From positions 558,001-622,000 of the forward strand of contig NZ_CP010796.1 in the NCBI RefSeq assembly GCF_001483965.1: a stretch of 64,000 nt of DNA, read 5' to 3'. Below, one piece after another: positions 26,941 through 35,561 of the stretch (positions are counted from its first letter, which is position 1; each line of letters starts with the position of its first letter). The DNA is from Carnobacterium sp. CP1. Lineage in GTDB: Bacteria; Bacillota; Bacilli; Lactobacillales; Carnobacteriaceae. The notes under the pieces were generated by a model. It searched no databases. It had not been told where the DNA came from and worked only from the letters and a program-made list of their open reading frames with translations. Made by a program: the position numbers and the translations under genes.

Positions 26941-27795
26941 GTGTTGAAAAAGGGTGAGGAAATTGGATTGATCTGCTGTTCTAACGGGAAACCTCCTAAA
27001 GAAAAAGCTCACATCAAACAATTGGTTTATTTATTAGAGCAACAGTATGATTTAAACGTTTGTTTAGCATCGACTATTTATCAAAAAAAGAATACGGTTT
27101 TTAGCGGTACTCCTCAAGAACGAGGCGAAGCTTTAATGTTATTTTATACTGATCCTTCGATAAAAATGATTTTTGATTTATCTGGTGGTGACGTAGCTAA
27201 TGAGATTCTTCCTTATCTTGACTATGAAGCTATAAATAAGGCCAACAAGCCATTTGTTGGATACAGCGACTTAACGGTCATCTTGAACGCTATCTACGCT
27301 CAGACAAGCTGTATAGGCTACAATTACCAGGTTTTACATCTTCTTGAAGTGGAAAAGCAACAAGAGCATTCTCGAAAAACTTTTATAGAACCTGTTTCTT
27401 TGATAGCATTTCATTATTGCTGGCTCACGTCTCCTATTCCTGTGACTGGTATTGCTGTCGGAGGCAATATCCGCTTCTTTTTGAAACTTGCCGGAACGCC
27501 CTATTGGCCAGAAATTACCAATAAAATCTTGTTTTTAGAAGCTAATGGTGGAAAGATAGAAAAAATTGCTGCTTATTTTGCTCAGCTAGATCAAACAGGA
27601 GCATTTAAAAATTGCGGTGCTATTTTATTGGGCCAGTTCACAACCATCCAAGCTGAAAAACAAACGGAACAGTTAGATGAATTGATTCGATTCTACGCGG
27701 AACAGTATGCCAAACCGGTACTTAAAACAGAGCAAATTGGACACTCAACCGATTCACTGCCTTTTCCGATAGGTAAAGAACTTTCTTTCGTTTAA
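26941..27795 (+). CDS. S66-family LD-carboxypeptidase / MccF-like serine peptidase
   Basis: A 284-residue serine peptidase of MEROPS family S66, which includes murein tetrapeptide LD-carboxypeptidases and the microcin C resistance enzyme MccF. The catalytic Ser is in VGYSDLT (about 107-113), the Glu in FLEANGG (about 200) and the His in IGHSTDSLPFPIG (about 266). There is no signal peptide, so it acts in the cytosol. The start is GTG after AAAGGGGG. Whether it trims recycled muropeptides or detoxifies a peptide-nucleotide cannot be told. Confidence 0.85.
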   Translation: MLKKGEEIGLICCSNGKPPKEKAHIKQLVYLLEQQYDLNVCLASTIYQKKNTVFSGTPQERGEALMLFYTDPSIKMIFDLSGGDVANEILPYLDYEAINKANKPFVGYSDLTVILNAIYAQTSCIGYNYQVLHLLEVEKQQEHSRKTFIEPVSLIAFHYCWLTSPIPVTGIAVGGNIRFFLKLAGTPYWPEITNKILFLEANGGKIEKIAAYFAQLDQTGAFKNCGAILLGQFTTIQAEKQTEQLDELIRFYAEQYAKPVLKTEQIGHSTDSLPFPIGKELSFV

Positions 27796-27903
27796 TTTCT
27801 AGAACAAAAGTACTTTGATTTTTGGTGCTATTCATTTCTAATTGTTGTAGAATAATCCTATGCTATCATTTTTATACTTGTGAAACAGAAAGAAGGGAAA
27901 ACC

Positions 27904-28494
27904 ATGTATCAAAACAAAAGAAAGGCTTATCATACGGCTATCTTAGGGATTTTATCAGCCATCATTATCATTCAAAACTTTGTGCCTCTATTAGGGTATA
28001 TTCCGATCCCACCGTTAAATCCAACAATTATTCATATTACAGTAATTGTCGCCGCTCTAACACTCGGCACAAAAGACGGGATGATCATCGGCGGGGTGTG
28101 GGGTGTCAGCCGCTTAATAAAAGCTTTTATCGCTCCAGCTTCACCTTTAGACTTGTTGCTGTTTACTAATCCCATCATTTCTATTGTCCCACGTATTCTT
28201 GTCGGTTTTGTTGCAGGATATGTTTACCATTTGTTTAAGCAGAAAAAAGGGAAGGACTCTTTGGGAATGGTCGTTTCTTCGGTATTTGCTTCTTTGACAA
28301 ATACCGTTTTAGTCTTATTTTTCATTTATGTGTTTTATAAAGACGATTACGCAACGGCTTTAAATGTGGATGTGGCCAATCTTGCCAAAGCGTTAGGTGC
28401 AATCGTGCTGACCAACGGTATTGCAGAAGCTGTTGCTGCAGCAATTATCGCACCTATTGTAGCTAGACCGTTAAAACGGTTTAGAACAAACTAA
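27904..28494 (+). CDS. ECF transporter substrate-binding (S) component
   Basis: A 196-residue membrane protein with about six hydrophobic segments, the size of ECF vitamin-transporter S components. It contains LGILSAIIIIQNFVPLLG, and PPLNPTIIHITVIVAALTLG near the second helix, in the style of the pantothenate-type (PanT) group; the ligand call is tentative. The ATG at 27904 is preferred because GAAGGGAA lies upstream of it. The energising EcfA/EcfT genes are not in the window, as expected for a shared-module system. Confidence 0.8.
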   Translation: MYQNKRKAYHTAILGILSAIIIIQNFVPLLGYIPIPPLNPTIIHITVIVAALTLGTKDGMIIGGVWGVSRLIKAFIAPASPLDLLLFTNPIISIVPRILVGFVAGYVYHLFKQKKGKDSLGMVVSSVFASLTNTVLVLFFIYVFYKDDYATALNVDVANLAKALGAIVLTNGIAEAVAAAIIAPIVARPLKRFRTN

Positions 28495-28506
28495 ACAAAA
28501 GACCAG

Positions 28507-28560
28507 TAAAGAACCCTCTTCAAACGGAGTCAACTCTGTTTGAAGAGGGTTCTTTAAGTT
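28507..28560. terminator. bidirectional terminator between the ECF gene and ddh
   Basis: GAACCCTCTTCAAAC pairs with GTTTGAAGAGGGTTC-type sequence through 15 bases, followed by TTT; minus-strand transcripts of ddh meet the same stem. Confidence 0.85.
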
Positions 28561-29537
28561 TAAAGCAGCTCTTTTCTTAATTGTGCTGCAGATTTAGGAG
28601 AAAGATAAGCAGGCGGAACATCGAGTACACTTAATGCACCAGATTTGCCATCTTTTTTAAATTTATAAGCTGCGCGAGCATAGGCAACTAGAATAGATGA
28701 AGTAAATTCAGCATTACTTTCAAGTTCTAATTGAAACTCGGCTTTTTGTTTGTTTCCAGTAGCTGACGTTGCTGTCCGAATAACAAACCCGCCATGGGGC
28801 ATTTTTTGGTGTTCTTCTTTAAATGTTTTTTCATCAATAAAGTGAACGGTCGTATCATATGGTTCAAAATAATCTGGCATGGTTTTAATCGTTTCTTCAA
28901 TGAGGTTTTGATCTGAACCTGCTTCAGCAACTACATAACAAACGCGTTTATGTTTTTCTCGAGTAGAAAGTGTCGGGTTTGAGCCGCTTCTAACTTCTTC
29001 CAGAGCTGTTTCAACTGGAATAGTGTATTGCACGCCAAATTTAACACCATCAATACGACGGATAGCATCTGAGTGGCCTTGACTTAAACCTTTCCCCCAG
29101 AACGTATATGTTTCTCCAGCAGGTAAGATTGATTCAAATACTGCACGGTTTAATGAAAACAAACCCGGATCCCAGCCAACTGAAATAATGCTGATATTTT
29201 TACCAGCTTTTGCTGATTGATCCATTGTTTCAAAATATTCTGGAATTTGATTATGGTTATCGTAACTATCAATGGTTGAAAAATGTTTGGCTAAAGCTGG
29301 CCCTTGTCCTGGCAAGTCTGTCGCTGAACCTCCACATAAAATCAAGACATCCAAATCTTCTTGGTAGTCTAAAATATGATCCAAACTGATGGCTTTAAGT
29401 TTAGAATCGAGATCTTCAGGATTTCGTCTGGTAAAGACGGCAATTCCTTCCATGTCTGGAAACTCTTCAAGCGCTAATTCTACGCCTTTTCCGATGTTTC
29501 CATACCCGACTAAGCCGATACGAATTTTGTTTGTCAT
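28560..29537 (-). CDS. ddh: meso-diaminopimelate D-dehydrogenase
   Basis: NADPH enzyme that makes meso-diaminopimelate from tetrahydrodipicolinate and ammonia in one step. The 325-residue protein has an N-terminal Rossmann motif GLVGYGNIGKGVE (about 8-20), CGGSATDLPGQGP and SVGWDPGLFSLNR (about 125-137), both characteristic of the family, and HSDAIRRIDGVK. It stands alone between terminators. Meso-DAP is used in peptidoglycan of many Carnobacteriaceae; the enzyme is patchily distributed among bacteria. Confidence 0.94.
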   Translation of the reverse strand: MTNKIRIGLVGYGNIGKGVELALEEFPDMEGIAVFTRRNPEDLDSKLKAISLDHILDYQEDLDVLILCGGSATDLPGQGPALAKHFSTIDSYDNHNQIPEYFETMDQSAKAGKNISIISVGWDPGLFSLNRAVFESILPAGETYTFWGKGLSQGHSDAIRRIDGVKFGVQYTIPVETALEEVRSGSNPTLSTREKHKRVCYVVAEAGSDQNLIEETIKTMPDYFEPYDTTVHFIDEKTFKEEHQKMPHGGFVIRTATSATGNKQKAEFQLELESNAEFTSSILVAYARAAYKFKKDGKSGALSVLDVPPAYLSPKSAAQLRKELL

Positions 29538-29790
29538 TTTACCACTCCATTCACATATCTTAAGCTAGTTGTTAATCTTCTAGCTCGTTCATTATAACGG
29601 ATAAAATAAAAAAAAGAAAATCCCATTTGTTTCTACCAACAAAAAGAACTAATGTTCAGTATTAGTTTCAAAAAAAGATCAGCTATGGTATTATTGAAAA
29701 TGTAGAAAAGTTTAAGACGGTGGCTATCTCTTATTAAAATGGGGTGATGCCGATGTTTTTGTTTCGGGCTTTCCCCAGAAAGGAAAACCC

Positions 29791-29874
29791 ATGAGTATCT
29801 TCGAAGCCTTGATGTTTGCACTAGCTTTTGCAACATTGGTTTTAAAAATCTCATCTAATGACAAAAAAAAGTAA
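29791..29874 (+). CDS. holin-like type I toxin peptide
   Basis: A 27-residue hydrophobic peptide starting MSIFEALMFALAFATLVLK and ending in Lys-Lys-Lys. This matches the Hol-Tox/TxpA-like group of small membrane toxins (typical opening M..FEALMLM..FG). AGGAAA precedes the ATG. Upstream lies GGGGTGATGCCGATG, a leader pattern I associate with these loci. A promoter-like TGGTATTAT lies at 29685-29693. An antisense promoter on the other strand and a shared bidirectional terminator complete the locus. Confidence 0.75.
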   Translation: MSIFEALMFALAFATLVLKISSNDKKK

Positions 29875-29910
29875 CCGTCTAAACTTTAGCGAGTAGGACG
29901 ATTACTTTTT
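29862..29910. terminator. bidirectional terminator shared by toxin mRNA and antisense RNA
   Basis: AGTAACCGTC (29870-29879) pairs with GACGATTACT (29896-29905) with one mismatch. It has A8 on its left and T5 on its right, so it works in both directions. Confidence 0.75.
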
Positions 29911-29982
29911 GTTTCTTCTATTTGGCTACCGTCTTTAACGGTTCTGCAAAAGAGGGGAATGTTGACGCATTTCTCTCTTTTC
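29863..29982 (-). ncRNA. predicted antisense antitoxin RNA of the holin-like toxin
   Basis: On the minus strand TTGAAA (30011-30016) and TATAAT (29989-29994) with a 16-base spacer predict a start near 29982. The RNA would run towards the toxin gene and end at the shared terminator, about 120 nt. It carries a TTAAAGACGGTAGCC segment resembling TTTAAGACGGTGGCT in the toxin 5' leader. The ends are estimates. Confidence 0.6.
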
Positions 29983-30167
29983 TCTTGTATTATAACATGT
30001 TTCTATTTTTTTTCAAATACATTCTCTTTTTAGCCGTTACAATAAAACAACGGCACTTAAATATGTCTGTAATACTTGAGGTATGAAATTGTAATAAACT
30101 GCTAATATCAATACAAATAAGATATATGCTATTATGAGAGAGTCAAATAGAAAGGGAAGAGACTATT

Positions 30168-30797
30168 ATGAAAAAACCAACTAAACCTACACGTGCAAAT
30201 AAATTCGAAAAAAATCGGAAAATTGCTAGAATCATTACCCTGATTATTAGCGTTACGCTTATTCTTATGCTGGTTATTTTTGGCGCTTGGTTATTGGGCG
30301 GCAATAATTCAGCTTCAAACGAATCTATGAAAGAACTGTCAAGCAGTATGAACATGACCACTTCTTCGACAGAAAAGCCAGAAATGGAGTCGGAAAGCAG
30401 CCTTGCTTCAGAAAGTTCTGCTTCAGAAGAAGAAACCAAAGAAGAGTCAGAGGCCGTTGAAACAGAAGAAACAACGCCTTCTGATGATAATGTCCTATCA
30501 GCTGTTACAGGGGATTGGAAACCAATCGGTACTCAACAAGAAGGGGAACATGCTACTAATTACGATACTGGTTCTCAAGACCGGAATGAAATAAAACAAG
30601 CTGCTGCTTATGCTACAGGATTGGACGCTTCCGATATGATCGAATGGCGCATAGAAAATGACGGAGATCAAAAAGTTCTTGCAACGGTTTCGGATAGCAA
30701 TCAAACTGAAACTTACCGCATTTATCTGTCTTGGGTCGATAATCAAGGATGGCAACCAACAAAAGTTGAACAATTAAAAGTAAACGATAAAAACTAA
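30168..30797 (+). CDS. YrrS-like membrane-anchored protein (DUF1510)
   Basis: A 209-residue protein with a Lys/Arg-rich N-terminus, one transmembrane helix (about 25-45, ARIITLIISVTLILMLVIF) and a long Ser/Glu-rich linker (about 48-110). The C-terminal domain has GDWKPIGTQQEGEHATNYD, EWRIENDGDQKVLATVSD and YRIYLSWVDNQGWQP, the pattern of the DUF1510/YrrS family. The topology is N-in with the domain outside. YrrS is linked to penicillin-binding proteins in Bacillus; the function is not settled. Confidence 0.8.
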   Translation: MKKPTKPTRANKFEKNRKIARIITLIISVTLILMLVIFGAWLLGGNNSASNESMKELSSSMNMTTSSTEKPEMESESSLASESSASEEETKEESEAVETEETTPSDDNVLSAVTGDWKPIGTQQEGEHATNYDTGSQDRNEIKQAAAYATGLDASDMIEWRIENDGDQKVLATVSDSNQTETYRIYLSWVDNQGWQPTKVEQLKVNDKN

Positions 30798-31007
30798 CGG
30801 CGGTTTATTAAATTAAGCTAAATGACCAGATTGTTAACTGTAGGAGGCTTCCTATGGTTAGCAATCTTTTTGTTTTTAAAAACATTGCTACACAAAATCT
30901 GCTTAGAAGGTTTCGCTTCTCGTTTTAAAGCAGAAAATGGTATCATTATTTTGTCTAGATCGCTTTATACGATTAAAATTTTTATTGCTTTTGGAGGAGG
31001 AATGAAT

Positions 31008-31877
31008 ATGCGGTGGAAAGACAGAAGAAAAAGCAGCAACATCGAAGATAGAAGAGGAAGCAGCATTAGCGGTGGTACACTTGTAGGCGGAGGCATCAGC
31101 GGTCTCATCATTTTATTGGTATTCACTTTTTTAGGAGGCGGTGATTTAGGTGATTTCCTTACTAACACTGCATCGCAAATAGGCGGAAATACTGCCACTG
31201 CCCCTTACCAAGAAACGGAAACAGAAGGCGAAAGAGCAGATTTCGTATCTGTTGTACTTGCAGATACAGAAGACGTATGGTCGAGTGTTTTTCAAGAATA
31301 TGGGTATACTTATGAAGAACCTACTTTAGTTCTTTTTTCTGATTCTGTTCAATCTGCCTGTGGAGTAGCGGGTTCTTCAACAGGACCATTTTATTGTCCG
31401 GCAGATGCTAATGTATATATTGATTTAAGCTTCTATGACGAATTAAGTCAACAGTTTGATGCCCCTGGCGATTTCGCCATGGCTTATGTCGTTGCTCATG
31501 AAGTAGGACACCATGTTCAAACACAACTTGGCATAACCGATCAGCTAGCTGAGTTGCGTGGAAAGATAAGCGAAAGTGAATACAATCAGTATCAAGTACG
31601 TTTTGAATTACAAGCAGATTATTTAGCAGGGGTTTGGGCAAACCACGCTCAGAGCCTAGGCTATTTAGAAGAGGGCGATTACGAAGAAGCTATCAACGCA
31701 GCCAGTGCTGTAGGGGATGATCGTATTCAATTACAAGCACAAGGATATATTGTCCCTGAAAGTTTTACCCACGGGACTTCTCAGCAAAGAATGAGTTGGT
31801 TTAAACGAGGATTTGAATCTGGAAACCTGGAAGACGGTGACACTTTTAGCGAAGGAGATTCTTTTGATCTTCCTTAA
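31008..31877 (+). CDS. YpfJ-type neutral zinc metallopeptidase, membrane-anchored
   Basis: The start at 31008 is set by GGAGGAGG eight bases upstream and the family opening MRWKDRRKSSNIEDRRG; the longer frame back to 30822 is not supported. The 289-residue protein has one membrane segment (about 25-45, glycine-rich), then an extracytoplasmic domain with the zinc motif VVAHEVGHHVQ (about 163-173), YCPADANVYIDL and FELQADYLAGVWA, which supplies the third ligand. Family members are predicted zinc peptidases of unknown substrate. Confidence 0.88.
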   Translation: MRWKDRRKSSNIEDRRGSSISGGTLVGGGISGLIILLVFTFLGGGDLGDFLTNTASQIGGNTATAPYQETETEGERADFVSVVLADTEDVWSSVFQEYGYTYEEPTLVLFSDSVQSACGVAGSSTGPFYCPADANVYIDLSFYDELSQQFDAPGDFAMAYVVAHEVGHHVQTQLGITDQLAELRGKISESEYNQYQVRFELQADYLAGVWANHAQSLGYLEEGDYEEAINAASAVGDDRIQLQAQGYIVPESFTHGTSQQRMSWFKRGFESGNLEDGDTFSEGDSFDLP

Positions 31878-31899
31878 AAAATAAAAAATGGAGGTTACT

Positions 31900-33105
31900 A
31901 TGAAAAATATAGAAAAGAACTTTACTATTGTAGAAGACATTATAAATAAGACCGAAACTGAAATTAAAAAAATGAAACCCGTCAATATATTGCTAGTCGG
32001 CAAGACGGGGGTAGGAAAGAGCACATTAATCAATCAAGTATTTCGTGAAAATTTAGCCAAAACCGGAATTGGCAGACCCATCACTAAACATTTAAGAAGA
32101 ATTTCTAAAGAGGGGATACCCATTGTTTTATACGATACACGTGGATTAGAACTTAATCTTGAAGTTCAAAAAGAAGTTCAAAAAGAAATTTTTTCTACGA
32201 TTTCTGAAGGAAAGCAAAAGAACAATGAAGAAAAAATTCATTTAGTTTACTATTGTATCAATGCTAATTCTTCTAGAATCGAACCGCTGGAATTAGAGTT
32301 GATTAAAAAGTTAAGTGAAGAAGTACCAGTATTAGTTGTTTTGACACAGTCCATTGGCGAGCCGGCAAAAGAACTTAAAACCTATATCGAAAATTTAAAT
32401 TTAAAGATCTATGGTGTTATTAACGTCATGGCTAAAGAATTTTCTATTTCTGAAGAGCTTTCAATTCCTGCTTTTGGATTAAAAGAGTTAATTGGACGGA
32501 GTTTTGAAATTATTCCTGAAGAGCAAAAGAAAGCTTTTAACAATGCCCAACAAGTAGATATTGATCGTAAAGCAAAATCTGCTCGTAGTTGGGCGACCAA
32601 GTATATTGCCACTTCTTTTGGTATTGGTTTCGTTCCGATTCCTTTTTCAGATGCGTCTGTTTTAGTTCCGATGCAAGTAACATTGTTAGCTCATATCACT
32701 GCGATTTTTGGAATTTCAATGGATAAAGCTACTATAGCTAGTTTGGTAGCCGCTATCGGGGGAACTGGGGGAGCAACTTATGCTGGTAAGTACATTGTAT
32801 CCAATGTCATCAAATTGATTCCAGGCGTTGGAACAATTGTTGGTGGACTGATCAGCGGCACAACGGCTTCAATTATGACTACAGCACTAGCATTGAGCTA
32901 CATTGAGGTTATGACGATTATTGCTAAAGGAGAAAAAGAAGGAAAATACCCTGACTTAAAGAATATCGAAAAGTTAATGCGGGATAAATTTGAAGAACGG
33001 TTAAAAAAAGGGAAGTCAGTTTCAAGTAATAACAAAGAGCTTTCTGAAAATAACCTTGAACAACAAAAAACGAAGAAGAAATGGTGGCCATGGAAAAAGA
33101 AATAA
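31900..33105 (+). CDS. GTPase with C-terminal DUF697 membrane domain
   Basis: The ATG at 31900 follows GGAGG by six bases; an in-frame ATG at 31888 lies before that ribosome site and is unlikely. The 401 residues show the P-loop GKTGVGKSTL (about 32-41), a DTRGLE G3 motif, and VLTQSIG where the G4 Asn-Lys-x-Asp would be, so G4 is atypical. The C-terminal half has two to three hydrophobic stretches (IATSFGIGFVPIPFSDASVLVPMQ, GGTGGATYAG) as in DUF697 proteins, and a Trp/Lys tail. Overlaps the next gene by 25 nt. Confidence 0.8.
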   Translation: MKNIEKNFTIVEDIINKTETEIKKMKPVNILLVGKTGVGKSTLINQVFRENLAKTGIGRPITKHLRRISKEGIPIVLYDTRGLELNLEVQKEVQKEIFSTISEGKQKNNEEKIHLVYYCINANSSRIEPLELELIKKLSEEVPVLVVLTQSIGEPAKELKTYIENLNLKIYGVINVMAKEFSISEELSIPAFGLKELIGRSFEIIPEEQKKAFNNAQQVDIDRKAKSARSWATKYIATSFGIGFVPIPFSDASVLVPMQVTLLAHITAIFGISMDKATIASLVAAIGGTGGATYAGKYIVSNVIKLIPGVGTIVGGLISGTTASIMTTALALSYIEVMTIIAKGEKEGKYPDLKNIEKLMRDKFEERLKKGKSVSSNNKELSENNLEQQKTKKKWWPWKKK

Positions 33106-33674
33106 GAGACAGCAACAGTAATTCTTTCAATAAACGTGTTTTTATTGGACTTGAAATGGATCAAGTGAAAGAAGAATTGACGGACATACAAAATCAATTA
33201 AGACCTTATACTGAAAAAGGAAAATTTATTTCTAAGGATAATCTCCATTTGACCCTTCAGTTTATCGGAGAAATTAAAGATAGCGACTTGCAACCTTTAA
33301 AAGAGATGATTACTGCATCAGCCGAAACAATTGAGCCTTTTTACCTAACATTTGATCACCTGGGGCAATTTACAAAGAAGAAAAGACAAGTGATTTGGAC
33401 AGGGATAGAGAATAACCCTACCTTATTTGATTTGTATACTCGGCTGCAACAGACTTTTCAAGAAAACCAACGGTTAAAAATAAAAAAAACAGCATTTTTG
33501 CCTCATATTACAATTGGAAGAAAAATGCTTCTAACTGCACCCATAAAAGAAATAGAACCAAAATTAAGCTGGCCAAAAGTCAATACTGTTGAAGTCACTA
33601 AGGTTGTTTTATACGAGAGCAAACAAATTAATGAAACATTGCGTTACTTGCCAATTTTTGAACAGCTATTGTGA
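33081..33674 (+). CDS. thpR: RNA 2',3'-cyclic phosphodiesterase (2'-5' RNA ligase family)
   Basis: A 197-residue 2H phosphoesterase with both catalytic His motifs: HLTLQF (about 54-59) and HITIGR (about 138-143). FDHLGQFTKKKRQVIWTG lies between. The gene begins inside the end of the GTPase gene; the first ATG is weakly supported by a ribosome site and an ATG at 33090 is possible. Biological substrate uncertain in the family. Confidence 0.88.
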   Translation: MVAMEKEIRDSNSNSFNKRVFIGLEMDQVKEELTDIQNQLRPYTEKGKFISKDNLHLTLQFIGEIKDSDLQPLKEMITASAETIEPFYLTFDHLGQFTKKKRQVIWTGIENNPTLFDLYTRLQQTFQENQRLKIKKTAFLPHITIGRKMLLTAPIKEIEPKLSWPKVNTVEVTKVVLYESKQINETLRYLPIFEQLL

Positions 33675-33714
33675 ACCCCTCTCTTTTCATTGCCCTGTTT
33701 TAAGAGGGGGGTTC
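33672..33714 (+). terminator. terminator of the GTPase-thpR unit
   Basis: GAACCCCTCTC and its complement AGAGGGG(G)GTTC flank a loop of about 17 bases; followed by GCTGCTTTT. It begins at the thpR stop codon. Confidence 0.7.
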
Positions 33715-34530
33715 GCTGCTTTTATGGTTAAAAAGAGAGCAGGGAACAAAGAAGGAGGTTAAATAAGCTGTTTTTTTGCCCAATAAATGAAAAGGCTTTC
33801 CAGGGTGCTTAAATCAAAGAATTTCAATGCGTAAACCTCATTTGGTTAGCAAATAAACTGATTTTTTGATTCATTAAAGCTCTTTAAAGGAAGTTTCACC
33901 ACAAAAAAAGAATTGCATTGCTTTAATGAACCTGGTTTTTCAAAATAACCATTTATCCTTAAATACAATAAACAAATCCAATTATTTAGAATTTTATATA
34001 AAATTGAATCGAATAAAGTCGTTTTTTACGGATACGATCAAATTAATTTAAATTATTAGGTAATCAATTTAAAAATAATTTTTATTTTCTAATGTATAAA
34101 TAATTTTAGCGAGCGAATAAAAAGATCTAAAAAAAATACTCTAAATATAAATATAATGATCATAAGTTAGTATAAAATATTCCGCTAGAGATCATAATTA
34201 ATCATAGAAATATTTTTATTCGGTAAGAAATATAAAAACTGCAACTGAATGATTAAATGATTTAAAAAATAGAAAACGAACCAAAAAGAGAGGATAACTG
34301 ATAAATGTTTTGGAACCTATATAAGGCAGTAATTTCGATTTTTCTTAGTTTACATAATATATATTATACAGAGTAGTTAACTTGCTTAAAAAGCGGACTT
34401 CTATCAAAATATCTGCTTTTTAGGACGATTTTAAGCTCGTTTCAAGTTCTTTCTATGACCGTATGTCTTTAAACGACTTTAAAATAGTTTTAAACCATTC
34501 TAAGTTTCATTTGATAGGATTTTATATACA
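33715..34530. other. long AT-rich stretch without a normal gene
   Basis: About 800 visibly AT-rich bases between the thpR terminator and the ppaC terminator. No ORF of ordinary length is supported. It contains one short ORF with a ribosome site (34305-34376) and a hairpin after it, listed separately. It could hold a small RNA or decayed sequence. Confidence 0.6.
34305..34376 (+). CDS. possible 23-residue hydrophobic peptide
   Basis: The ATG lies nine nt after AGAGAGGAT. The peptide starts MFWNLYKAVISIFLSLHN and ends in Glu, with a hydrophobic centre long enough to sit in or on a membrane. A stem AAAAAGCGGA/TCTGCTTTTT follows at 34389-34425. A TATAAA box lies at 34171-34176. I do not recognise the peptide; chance occurrence in AT-rich DNA is possible. 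Confidence 0.3.
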   Translation: MFWNLYKAVISIFLSLHNIYYTE

Positions 34531-34570
34531 AAAACGGATCAAACCTATTATCAGCTTGATCCGTTTTCGT
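34531..34570 (-). terminator. terminator of ppaC
   Basis: AAAACGGATCAA and its complement TTGATCCGTTTT around a 13-base loop, directly after the ppaC stop on the minus strand, followed by TTTTTGTAT. Confidence 0.85.
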
Positions 34571-34579
34571 ATTCATCTT

Positions 34580-35509
34580 TTATTTCGTTAACGCTGCTGT
34601 TAATTGTGGCACGATTTGTTTCTTACGTGAAACCACTCCTTTTAATACAGCTTTGTTGTTTTCTAATGTAACATTGAAAGCTTCTTCTACAGCTTCAATA
34701 GGATTTCCTACAGCCAACACAACTGAATCGCTATCTAAAATATTGGTTACCACTAAAACAAACAAATCATATTGTTCTGCTTCGTTGGTTTGTAACATGG
34801 CTGTTTCTAATTCAGCTTGTTTAGAGAATACGTCGTTTACATCAACAACATTCACTTGAGCTACTCGAACTTGTTTATCTCCCATTGGAAAACTTTTAGC
34901 GTCCATATCAATCAGTTCAATTGCTGATTTCTCACTTAAATCAGTACCAGCTTTTAACATTTCTAAGCCATACTCATTAACATCGACTTTCGCAATTTCT
35001 GCAAGCTCTTTAGCTGCTTGGATGTCTTCTTCTGTACACGTTGGCGATTTGAATAATAAGCTATCTGATACGATAGCTGATAACATCAACCCCGCCAATG
35101 CTGCAGGTATTTCAATATTGTTTTCTTTGTATAATTTCAACATGATCGTGTTTGTACACCCTACAGGTTCAGCACGGTAATACAAAGGATTAGCGGTCTC
35201 AAAATTAGCAATACGGTGGTGATCGACCACTGCTAAGATCTCAACATCGCGAATGTCTGACACACTTTGCTGAAATTCGTTATGATCAACTAACATAACT
35301 TTATCGGTTTCATTTGCTACTGTTTCAACAACACGCGGAGCTTCAAATTTAAAATAATCTAAGGCATGACGTGTCTCTTCGCCTACTTCTCCTAATGCTA
35401 CTGCCTCAGCTTCTACCCCTAATTGATTTTGCAGATAAGCAAATGAAATAGCAGATGCGATCGCATCTGTATCTGGATTTTTGTGACCAAAAATTAATAC
35501 TTTACTCAT
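34580..35509 (-). CDS. ppaC: manganese-dependent inorganic pyrophosphatase
   Basis: Family II pyrophosphatase of the DHH superfamily, which hydrolyses pyrophosphate in the cytosol and drives biosynthetic reactions. The 309 residues include [13 protein letters not shown] (about 8-20), the DHH motif [10 protein letters not shown] (about 94-103) and the C-terminal [10 protein letters not shown] for substrate binding. GGAGCG precedes the ATG. Transcribed alone, between a terminator and the LysR gene. Confidence 0.95.
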   Translation of the reverse strand: MSKVLIFGHKNPDTDAIASAISFAYLQNQLGVEAEAVALGEVGEETRHALDYFKFEAPRVVETVANETDKVMLVDHNEFQQSVSDIRDVEILAVVDHHRIANFETANPLYYRAEPVGCTNTIMLKLYKENNIEIPAALAGLMLSAIVSDSLLFKSPTCTEEDIQAAKELAEIAKVDVNEYGLEMLKAGTDLSEKSAIELIDMDAKSFPMGDKQVRVAQVNVVDVNDVFSKQAELETAMLQTNEAEQYDLFVLVVTNILDSDSVVLAVGNPIEAVEEAFNVTLENNKAVLKGVVSRKKQIVPQLTAALTK

Positions 35510-35561
35510 ATATAATAACGCTCCTTTACTCTTTTAACTCTATTTTCTATTATCAACTAAT

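Noticed and set aside
30822-31007. 60-residue N-terminal extension of the YpfJ-type peptidase
   Set aside because: The family start and GGAGGAGG support 31008. A 24-codon ORF at 30854 with TAGGAGG was also seen, but it shows no further support.
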